Assembly (NCBI GenBank): GCA_963920705.1
Contig: OY987238.1
Coordinates: forward strand, 14,068,183 to 14,132,182
DNA: 64,000 bases
Source: Odiellus spinosus
Lineage: Eukaryota > Arthropoda > Arachnida > Opiliones > Phalangiidae
Reading direction: 5' to 3'
Under the pieces are notes generated by a model that had not been told where the DNA came from, searched no databases, and saw nothing but the letters and a program-made list of their open reading frames with translations. Positions 1 through 8,786 of the stretch are shown here, one piece after another; the first letter of the stretch is position 1, and each line of letters begins with the position of its first letter. The position numbers and the translations under genes were made by a program.

Positions 1-363
1 GGCGAATGTCCAGTGTGTACTTGTCCTACTAGATCTCCACCTTTAGGTAATTAACTTAGCTACGAACTTCGTATCGAGATTTGTATGTGAGAGTGGACAG
101 TTGATGACTGAAGGTCAACGAAACAACTTTGATTCTTAATTACAGATAGATCGAATAGTGGTAGCTCATCTGGACGGAATCCGACACGTTCTTGTCCTAG
201 CGAATCGTGTCACGGTATCAAATGCAAATTGATCCCTGGTAACAACGGTTGTCAAAAATGCGTTTGCGAAGAACCTTGCCGACACGTCACTTGCGAAAGA
301 CGATGCACAAAAATTGACAATCCGGGAAATGGAAAGTGTCCTTACTGTCTGTGCAATTTTTAA
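1..363 (+). CDS. Antistasin-like cysteine-rich protein, 3' part only
   Basis: Two exons are visible, 1-46 and 146-363, joined in phase 1 by an intron with GTAA at 47 and TACAG ending at 145; the gene starts outside the window. The joined frame gives about 87 residues ending in CLCNF and TAA at 361-363. It reads GECPVCTC, a Ser/Gly-rich linker, then two cysteine blocks: C-x4-C-x4-C-x8-C-x2-C-x-C and a second of similar spacing. That spacing is typical of antistasin repeats, which in leeches and other invertebrates inhibit serine proteases and are usually secreted. The signal peptide and other repeats must lie upstream. The inhibitory target cannot be read from this fragment. Candidate poly(A) signals AATAAA lie at 628-633 and 680-685. 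Another short cysteine-rich family is possible, but the tandem C-x2-C-x-C endings favour antistasin. Confidence 0.72.
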
Positions 364-977
364 TCGAAGTTTCGAGAAAACCAGGATGTCCTTATGTCCA
401 AAATGGTAATTTTTAATTTTTAAATTGATTTTTGACAAGTTTTTGCCAAAAAGGAATTTATAATCTTACGTTAATCATTCGTAATGGATTTAACTAGTGA
501 CTAAAAGTTCAAGAGAAATTCGAAATAAGGCAAATGACAATGGACAAACTATATTGTTTTCCTAAGCCTATTTTCGGGTTAAATTGGAAACACGCTCGTT
601 TGAGTCGTTTGTGAAACCCTCCCGGTAAATAAACTTAATTGTTTGAGGGTCCCATACGCGTTTATTGAAATCCCTTTAAAATAAATTCAAATTTCTATAC
701 AAACAATTTAATATTTCAATAAAAAAATTCCACGATAATTTTATATATATAAATTTTTAACGAGTATATTTCGCAACGGAGCAAGAAAGGATAGAAGTTA
801 CACTGGGTATTCTTATTCTTGGAACATTTTCCGAACTGGGTGTAGGGAACTATAGGTTTTCCGATCTCATTGGTTGTTAGCATCGAAAACGCTCTAGAAA
901 TTTGAAATGTCTAAAAACCATTAAGCAGTTGAACGTAATTTTTATCCTTTCTTGGCATTATTAATTAACTAACTAAA
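364..977. other. Intergenic region between convergent genes
   Basis: This 0.6-kb stretch separates the 3' ends of the antistasin-like gene (+) and FDX1 (-). It is AT-rich and holds AATAAA on the + strand (628-633, 680-685). The complement of AATAAA at 661-666 could serve FDX1. I see no further exon. Confidence 0.5.
590..771 (+). repeat. Diverged dispersed repeat, copy 1
   Basis: The stretch begins AACACGCTCGTTT and ends TTTTTAACGAGTAT. A related stretch occurs at 4297-4446, with the same start, the same end and shared inner pieces (AAACAATTTA, ATTTCAAT). The copies flank FDX1 in direct orientation and differ by several indels. The family is unknown. Confidence 0.5.
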
Positions 978-3900
978 TTATTGGCGAGCGTCATTGATGG
1001 TGTCTGGTACTTTAATTTCCATTCCATCAAGTTCTTTCGTCAAAAAAACTTGACAACCCAGTCTGGAACTGCGAATAAACGTAAATACACATTCACTAAC
1101 TAATTAATCTTTAAGGTAATGCAATTAGTCGTACGTGTCTGTTAAACCGTAGGCCAAGTCGAGCATATCCATTTCTTCGTCACTTGGTTTATCTTTCATT
1201 TTTTGAAAAACTTCTTCGTTAAAAATCAAGTGACAAGTTGAACACGCCAAAGTTCCCTCGCAAGCTCCTATAATAAACTATACGATTAAAGCCTACCAAG
1301 AAGGCAAACATTTTTACGTTAGAGAGAATTTATATTTAATTGAGAATTGGGGGTAAAGTCGGAAATTTACGATGAAATTTCAGGGGCAGCCCTCATTGTG
1401 GTACACTCTTTACACGCCGATCTGCTAAGAGATGTCGCTATCATAGTTACCATTTTGATTCTATTCTGATTTCCTAAGCTATTACGAGTGAGACAAACTA
1501 GGCGGTAGCCCCTCCCTTCGCGCTTCGAGGCGTTTCCCATAGCAACGGGTGTAATACGTGGATAGGTACGAGAAGAGATATAGTGCAGTGCGGGGGCGCC
1601 ATCTATTGTGATAATGCATAATTATATTTGTACTCCAATGGCGTAAAATTCTTCAAATATATGTTACCCATCGGAATCAATATAAATAAATCTCGAAACT
1701 ATTTAAATTACAAAGCAATTGTATGGCCAATCACCGTTAAAACTGAATTAGTCCCGAATTAGGCTTAGAGCTGAAAAAACTTTTCCAAGTGTAAAAGTGA
1801 TCGAACTCGGGTTTCTTGGTTCTATTCTATTAGCAAAAAGTGCAGTTTAAACTGTATTAGAAAGTAGCCAAGGCTTAAACCATTATCGTTAAGGAAAACG
1901 ATTAACAGAAATTATTTACTGGGTAATAACTTTATGCAATCTTTAAAATCATTAAAAATCATTTCCCCAAACTTGTAAATAAAGGTACTTTCTAACTCAA
2001 TCGGGTGGTGTTTTGTTAAACTATATTAAGTCAATATAAATCTCTCTTACTACTACCGATATGGTGGAGGAGTGAAATAACAATGGACGAAAATTTCAAC
2101 CTTCTCTCAAACGTAAAAAATAAATGCCTTCTTGGTCATAAGTTAAGAAATAGGCTGTACCAAATCCATCAATATCAATATTTCTATCAACAACTACGTC
2201 AAGTAAACTATCGCCTTCCTTTCCTTGCGTAGTTATCTTTTCCCCATTCTGTTTAATGAAATTCACAGTAACGCTGAAAACATTACAAAAGAAATTTACT
2301 ATTTAAAACATGGCAGGAAAAAATAAAAAAAATAATATATTAAATGGAGTTATTCCCAACTCAATTGTTTTACACTCCCTTTAAATTTTAACTCTACTCT
2401 GATAATTTTGACCCCTTTTTATGACATGTCAATTTCGATCAAGATAATAGAAAAAAGATCGGAAGGAAAGTGCTTTAGGTGAGTAAATGTTGATTCTTTA
2501 AATTTGAGATAACATATTAGACCTTCACCTAGATGCTGTGATAGCTAAGTGTATTGTTAGGTTTTTTTCAACCTTGGAAGTCGAGAAACTGATAAAATGT
2601 CAAACTAACTCTATAGCAAGGAGAACACATGTACATGGTGTATAAGTCTTAGATACTAGTTTTATGTTAGGGTGATAATAAGTATAGTTGGTAATACATT
2701 TAACATGGATAAAAATAGCGTAGGAACCGGTTGTCTATACTTGTAATAGTTATTAATTTTAAACGTACATATTTAATTTATTGTACTTTTAATCAGGAGT
2801 ATATAAGAACCCTTTTGTCCAAATGGGGTTCTTGTAACTTCTGTATTATCAAAAGGGGATAGGTAGAAAAAAGGGTGCCTCTCGGGGTTCTTCCTAGCCC
2901 AAACTATGAAAGCCATGTAATATGTGAAGCTAAAATCTTCCTCCTCTCCCCCAACTTGAGGCAGCCAATCAGAGCGAGTCGCACGTCATGGTGACGTCAT
3001 ATATATATTGAATTTTTTTTCGTGAAAAAAAGTAGTTCAGTCTTAAAATCGTCTGGTAACTGTTCCACAAACACATGTGATACAAGGCTTAGCAAGCATA
3101 AAATGGATTACGCGCTTCAACTAATAAAGTTAGCAGATTCCGACGAATTTTTTAAAAGTAATGTCAAAAGAAAAGAAATAATAAATTCCATGAGGAACAG
3201 TGGTAGTCTGAAGGAATTGGTGGAAGACATGGACGCGCAGTATAACCTACTATATTCAAAACATGAAGACGATGCTCGTGGGGGCTATACTGTATTTTCC
3301 AAATGTTTGAACACCGATAGTTGTTTTTAAAGCAAACCCAAAGTGGCATTGCGTTTGTTTATTTTTCTGGGGCATTATGCCAAATCACGCCCAACTTCTA
3401 AGTTTCAATTTTATAAATTTCGCATATCATAATAAAAAAATAACCTGTCAACAGTAAATCCATCCAAAACACAAGCACACTAGAGTGACTAGAAAATTTT
3501 CCAAGGACGCCATAAATTCTCGGATGAGCAACTTTTTTAAGACCTATTTTATCGAAAGCCTTTTTACGCCCAAATTTTGCTACGCCGCTATATGTACTCC
3601 TCCGCTTAAGGGGGTCGGCATTTTTCTTGGGAGAAAGGGGGTATTGCATTATTTCAGGTCCGAGGCTAGAAGGCCAGAGGCACCCTTTTTTCTACCTATC
3701 CCCTTTTGGTATTATGTAAAGGTAAAACGATTTTGGATAGTAACATGCGTAAAAAAATAATTTTTATCTTACATTTCCTTTTTCATCGTAGCTTGAGAAG
3801 TATTAATCCAACGTTTAAACTCAATATTACGTAACACATATTTATTAACACTTATTGTTGTACCCGGATTCACCGAGATAATTCTCAGACAAGAAACATC

Positions 3901-3987
3901 ACTATGTAAAGTACGCGGTTTAGCAAAACTCGCGCCATGTTTTAAAAGTCCTTTAAAAGCTTTTCTACTTAGGTGGCTGAGAAACAT
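978..3987 (-). CDS. FDX1: Adrenodoxin-type mitochondrial [2Fe-2S] ferredoxin
   Basis: Four exons: 3987-3773, 2273-2161, 1267-1135 and 1068-978, phases 2, 1 and 2, giving 183 residues (human FDX1 is about the same length). The ATG at 3987 opens a basic, hydroxylated leader without acidic residues early on ([16 protein letters not shown]), as expected for a mitochondrial presequence. The ferredoxin domain starts near residue 73. Fe-S ligands are C112, C118 and C121 in [12 protein letters not shown], and C159 in [25 protein letters not shown] and [18 protein letters not shown] are adrenodoxin signatures that separate FDX1 from FDX2. The protein shuttles electrons from ferredoxin reductase to mitochondrial cytochromes P450 and is also linked to lipoylation in other animals. 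Exon 1 lies 1.5 kb from exon 2 because of a transposon. The acidic helix around [13 protein letters not shown] carries the expected partner-binding residues. Phase agreement at every join makes the model strong. Confidence 0.95.
2850..3708. mobile_element. DNA transposon with 33-bp perfect TIRs in FDX1 intron 1
   Basis: A 33-bp sequence starting CAAAAGGGGATAGGTAG (2850-2882) is repeated exactly as its reverse complement at 3676-3708. Immediately outside, both sides carry the same 7-bp sequence GTATTAT (2843-2849 and 3709-3715), a target-site duplication. The 859-bp body is too short for a full transposase, so the element is probably non-autonomous. TIRs starting with C and a 7-bp duplication recall hAT- or P-like elements, but the superfamily is not certain. 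Confidence 0.85.
3103..3330 (+). CDS. Small ORF inside the FDX1-intron transposon
   Basis: An ATG at 3103 opens a 75-residue frame ending at TAA 3328-3330. The frame stays open upstream to about 3022, just after a TTCAG that could be a splice acceptor at 3050. The product is charged and probably helical ([20 protein letters not shown]). I do not recognise it. Its position inside the TIR-bounded element suggests a remnant of the mobile element's own gene rather than a host exon, but chance is also possible at this length. Confidence 0.3.
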   Translation: MDYALQLIKLADSDEFFKSNVKRKEIINSMRNSGSLKELVEDMDAQYNLLYSKHEDDARGGYTVFSKCLNTDSCF

Positions 3988-4752
3988 GATGAAATTATGA
4001 AACCGGAACTTTAATTAGTTCTACTGCTAGAACAAAATAAAGCGTAATGTGGGTTGACGAAATTGATGCCTTGAATTCAATATAGATTTGACCGTGTTTG
4101 AGAAAGCAGACAATGCATTAGACCTTAGATCAGAAGTATGGGCTGAAAATATTCAACGAATTGGTGAGATAAATGTCGAGTGACTCCAGTCAGTAGTATA
4201 CTTGAGCAGCTAGATCGCCAGCTTTATTTAATTAATCTTAACATAGAATTTAAGTGTAAAGTTCAAGGTTGTTTGTAGGATGATAAGGTTAAATGAAAAA
4301 CACGCTCGTTTTGTTAATTTTTGAGTTAATTATTTTTATTAAAGAAAAAAAGGACTCCAAATTTTAAACAATTTATTATTTCAATTGAAAATTTCACGTT
4401 CATTCTAAATAATACTATAAAATATATATACATTTTTAACGAGTATTTACTACATATATTTAATTACAAAACTGAGGGTCACTGGTTCCAGGAACTAGTT
4501 CTAAACTTCTAATCGAATCGGAGTAAGCACTAAGCAGTTTAGTTATTTTGAAATAAAAAAAAAAAAAAACTTATTTCTAGGCCTACTCGCTGCACAGAAC
4601 CACAGAAAGCCATTGCAGACGACGCCAAGCTGTCGAGGCTTATTTGGCGTTGTATTTTTTGTAAATAATTAAAACATGATTAAAATTAGTTATTTAATTT
4701 AATTAACCCTTACTCTCAATAATTTTGATCGATATTTTTACCAAAGCTGAAA
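3988..4752. promoter_or_regulatory. Shared divergent upstream region of FDX1 and CIR1
   Basis: The start codons of FDX1 (3987, -) and CIR1 (4753, +) are 765 bp apart and point away from each other, so this segment must hold both promoters and 5' UTRs unless noncoding first exons lie elsewhere. It is AT-rich, has an A-run near 4556-4570 and holds a dispersed repeat at 4297-4446. No clear TATA box was assigned. Confidence 0.45.
4297..4446 (+). repeat. Diverged dispersed repeat, copy 2
   Basis: This is the second copy of the repeat at 590-771: it starts AACACGCTCGTTT and ends TTTTTAACGAGTAT in the same orientation. It lies in the FDX1/CIR1 divergent region. Confidence 0.5.
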
Positions 4753-7700
4753 ATGGGAAAGGGATACAACAATTACGTAAATATATAAATTTAGAGTTTC
4801 TCTTACGCGTGGTGTTAATGTTATAGAAAAATTATTATAGTTTACTTTTTAATTTTTCACAGATGTGTAAGAAACCTTTCCACCCTGGCTCAAAATCAAA
4901 CATTAAACGAGTAAGTATTTCATTGATAAATAAATTTAAACTGGTGTATTTTAACGTAGTACTTGAAATGTTATGTACTTTGATTTCAGGCATGGATGGC
5001 GGAACAACGTCTCGACAATGACAAAAAGAAGCAAGATGAACTTCGAGTTCAATACGAGAAGGAGCAAGAGCTTTATAATAACAAGTATATTAATGTCATA
5101 ATTTCAATTAATTTATCTTATTCAAATTTATACCAAAGTTTATCGTTACTGTTTAGGGCTTCGATAAGTAACGAAAGCAAAGACAAACTTGCGCTTAATT
5201 TCATGTACGAAGCGCCACCCGGTGCAAAAAGAGGTATGTAAAAAGCATTTCCTTCAAAATTTGGTTATGTTGAATAAAAATTACATTCCTATTTTCACGT
5301 TCATCTGAAATCAAATTAAAAGAACACCAGGTTAGTTAACTTAGAGGTGTAAAAGAAATAGTTGAATGTAGCTAACGTTTGTCTATTAACTAGAGAGAAG
5401 ATGATGAACCCGAGTACAAATTTGAGTGGCAAAGAAAATACAATGCTCCCAGAGAAGAGTAAAAAACTTTTCAGCGTACTTTCAGCGATGAGTTTTGAAT
5501 AACCGTAATTTCTTTTATACTTCTAGTTTTGCGAAGGATAACAAAGAAATTAGGGACCAACCATTTGGTATCCCAGTTCGAAATGTAAGATGTATAAAAT
5601 GTCATCAATGGGGTCATCTAAACACCGATAGGGAATGCCCCTTATTTAATCAAGCCAGTAAAAATGGAGCCTCATCGTGTATGTAATCGTTATTTTATTT
5701 TCTCTTTCGTTAAGTAAACAAAACTGTGCCATTAATGTCTCCCAATGCCTATCCCAATGTGATCTGACAACTTAATTTTTTTTTAAAGGCCCTTCTATTT
5801 AGGCCAAATTGTTTGGCCAAAATAGTCGCCATTGCTATTTTGGGCCCAAAAACTTCATTATCTCTTAAAATCAATGAATTATCGAGCAATTATAATTATA
5901 TACCTTTACAGATACGTGGAAAAATTTTCTCTTTTTTTAAATTTCAGCTTCAATTGATCCATTTGAATTAATGCGTCAGATGAGGGAAGATGGTTTGCAG
6001 TTGAAGAAGGACGTTATTGGTCATCAGTTTGCCGCCGAATGCGCCAATCAGGTAAAGAGTAATCTTTTGAAGCCTAACAAAGCTATCAATCGAGTAGATA
6101 AGCCTAACGAAGCTATCAATCGAGTTGCTAAGCCTAACGAAGCTATCAATCGAGTTGCTAAGCCTAACGAAGCTATCAATCGAGTTGCTAAGCCTAACGA
6201 AGCTATCAATCGAGTTGCTAAGCCTAACGAAGCTATCAATCGAGTTGCTAAGCCTAACGAAGCTATCAATCGAGTTGCTAAGCCTAACGAAGCTATCAAT
6301 CGAGTAGATAAGCCTAACGAAGCAATCAATCGAGTAGATAAGCCTAACGAAGCTATCAATCGAGTATCTAAGCCTAACGAAGCTATCAATCGAGTATCTA
6401 AGCCTAACGAAGCTATCAACTGATTAGCTAAGCCTAACGAAGCTATCAATCGAGTAGCTAAGCCTAACGAAGCTATCAATCGAGTAGCTAAGCCTAACGA
6501 AGCTATCAATCGAGTAGCGAAGCCTAACGAAGCTATCAACCGAGTAGCTAAACCTAACGAAGCTATAGCCCGAGATTCGAAAGCTAGCCACCCAAAATTT
6601 TCAAAATAAATGTATTTCCTCCACCCCACCCCCACTTAGCCCCCCTTAGAAAATCCTAGCAATGCCCCTGGATGCGTCTCACTAGATATTGATCTTTAAT
6701 AGCAAATGTTAAGCGATGGCGAAGAAGAGGATCCTGAAATGGAATTCCTGAAAACTCTTTCGACTAAACAGAAGAAAAAACTATTGAGGTATGAATGCGT
6801 TCATTTCCCAATAATGTCTAATCTTTCTTTATTTAATTATAATTAAATACACATTGAAAAATAATCTCTTTTATGATAATTTATTCTTATTTAACAGGAA
6901 ATTGAATAAATTGGCTGTGAAACAAAATGCGGAAACATCAGTGGGCGATGATGGAACGAAGAAAAAGAAAAGTAAAAGCAAAAAGAAGAAAGAGAGCAAG
7001 AAAAGGAAAAAAAAAAGTTCAGGTAAGATTTTATCTTTAACCTAAATATACTGAATCACCCGGATGAGGCGCGGATTTCCAAAATGGTGAGAGAAAGGGA
7101 TTTCATTTGGTCCATACAAGAATGACCCTTTATTAATTAAGACTTTTTGCGGCGTCTTAAATTGAAGGTCGCCATCTTAAACGAAAGATTGTTTTGTTCA
7201 AGGCAGTAGGTACTATTCATACTGTTAAGCCTAGTTCATACACAGACCTAAATGGGCTTCGGTTTCTATAACTGGTTATCAAACCAACTTGAGAAATCAG
7301 TTCGTGTTGGTTCGGGAAGCAATTTGCAGGTCAAGTCGCTTCGGTTCAATCTTCTTTGAAAATAACGAGGCGAGGAGACAAATTTGCTGATAAATCTTAA
7401 AATAACGCGAATAAAATTCTATTTTCTGTCAGAAATTATTAACCAACGAGTTGCAAACACGATTTACTAATTAGTTTGAGATAATTATTTAATAATTTTA
7501 AATTCTGGGCATTTTTTTAAAACGACGCTAAGCCTTGGCGTAGGTCGAACCGGGGCGAACGGCCGCGAACCTTCTTGTCAGCGTGTGAACCAGGGAAAAC
7601 GGAAAACGCTTCGTACTGGTTTTGGAAGCGATTTTGGAAGTATGAACGAGGCTTTAGGGTTAAAACTACTGTAGATAGGGTTTTGGCAACTATATAGTTC

Positions 7701-8148
7701 TTTTTCCGGGAACTACAGGCTTCTAGGGGAGTGAGATAGTCGCGCGACAGACCAGTAAGAAATATCACCTCGTTTCTTGGTGACAAAAATGGCGAATTGG
7801 GGGGTGGACCTAAGGGGAACGGGCAAAATGGTAGCGGCAAAAAGTCTAGTGCCGTAACTTTTCTCTATGATCTTCTTGGCATAAACAGATTGCGCCATTA
7901 GAAAGTAGACATTCAAAATAATAATAATTGACATTGTGGCAATCCTTCAAGCTAATTTTAGAATCTACCTTTGTTTCTCAGATTCTGAATGTAATAAAAA
8001 GAAGCGCAGATCTCATTCCGAGAAAGCCGCATCGAGCGAAGAAAGTTCGAGTGATTCCTCTAATTCATCGGACTCTAATTGCGGTAAAAATCGTAAGAGA
8101 AAAAGTGAGCAAAAATATCATAGCGGTAGTAAGAAAAGAAAGGATTGA
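4753..8148 (+). CDS. CIR1: CBF1/RBPJ-interacting corepressor CIR1
   Basis: Ten exons: 4753-4776, 4863-4910, 4990-5084, 5157-5233, 5398-5458, 5527-5678, 5948-6051, 6703-6788, 6898-7022, 7982-8148. All phases agree, giving 312 residues. The start MGKGYNNY followed by [15 protein letters not shown] matches the conserved CIR N-terminus. The Cir_N region continues with [17 protein letters not shown], and [12 protein letters not shown] is highly conserved. A CCHC zinc knuckle (C-x2-C-x4-H-x6-[17 protein letters not shown]) lies at residues 124-139. [20 protein letters not shown] precedes a Lys/Ser-rich tail resembling the RS-like tail of vertebrate CIR1. In vertebrates the protein bridges the Notch effector RBPJ to histone deacetylase complexes and also meets splicing factors in nuclear speckles. 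Intron 7 carries a 30-bp minisatellite that stays in frame with exon 7. AATAAA at 8411-8416 is a likely poly(A) signal. Confidence 0.94.
6070..6579 (+). repeat. 30-bp minisatellite, 17 units, in CIR1 intron 7
   Basis: Seventeen head-to-tail 30-bp units begin AAGCCTAACGAAGCTATCAA and end with variants of TCGAGTTGCT. Internal units are almost identical; variants (GTTGCT, GTAGAT, GTATCT, GTAGCT) form zones. The unit is a multiple of three, so it encodes a decapeptide K-P-N-E-A-I-N-R-V-(A/D/S) in frame with CIR1 exon 7, until a CGA to TGA change at 6421 stops it. Confidence 0.97.
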
Positions 8149-8499
8149 ATTCGGTTCATTTAAAAAAAGAAATATCTGTTTCTTTAGAGGAAGTTTTTAT
8201 TTTTTAAACTCTCGTAATCCTCCGAATATTTCGACGAATGTTTTCAAATTAATTAGAGTCAGCTCACGACTAACTGACCGAATTTAAAGCGATTGCGCAT
8301 TTGGTTTTACAAAAGTAGAGGCATTCTTAAAGAAACGTAAATTGTAAGGTTGTGAAAATTTATGCAAATGTTACGGCGTACTAATATTATGCAATAGTAA
8401 TTAAAAAACTAATAAAAAAAAAACTATGGGGTACTATTTGCAAAATATAAAAAAAAAAAACATCGAAAAAATCTTTGGTCAAGCGTAACAACAAAAAAA
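8149..8499 (+). other. CIR1 3' UTR and A-rich flank
   Basis: This segment follows the CIR1 stop codon. It becomes A-rich from about 8400 and includes AATAAA at 8411-8416. No other gene is visible before the repeats start. Confidence 0.5.
8411..8416 (+). promoter_or_regulatory. Candidate poly(A) signal of CIR1
   Basis: AATAAA lies about 263 bp past the CIR1 stop and just before the satellite region. It is the first good hexamer I see on this strand, but A-rich DNA makes chance matches easy. Confidence 0.4.
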
Positions 8500-8786
8500 T
8501 ATTCCAATGGGTACTTCTTGTAAAAAAATAAAAAAAAATTAAAAAAAAAATAAAAAACAAGGGGTACTCCTTGTAAAAAAAATCAAAAAAAAAAAAAATA
8601 AATAAATAATCAAAAATGTAAAAAAAAAAAAATAAATACACCCCCTGTTAAATAAATAATCAAAAATTTTACAAGGGGTACCCCTTGTAAAATAAAATAA
8701 ATACACCCCCTGTAAAATAAATAATCAAAAATTTTACAAGGGGTACCCAATCTCAATTTTCCCAATCTCAATTTTCCCAATCTCAA
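8500..8786. repeat. Palindromic edge of the minisatellite complex
   Basis: The stretch contains the perfect palindrome TTACAAGGGGTACCCCTTGTAA near 8667-8690, written here in two halves: TTACAAGGGGT and its complement. Related imperfect forms (GGGTACTTCTTGT, GGGGTACTCCTTGT) lie upstream. It also contains the array unit in minus orientation (ATACACCCCCTGT at about 8637 and 8701), before the array proper starts in plus orientation at 8787. Three copies of CCCAATCTCAATTTT-type sequence begin at about 8747. It looks like a fold-back junction or seed of the array. Confidence 0.7.

Noticed and set aside
5322-5331. Possible 8-10 bp microexon in CIR1 intron 4
   Set aside because: A direct join from 5233 to 5398 keeps the frame and gives the conserved sequence ([15 protein letters not shown]), so no microexon is needed.
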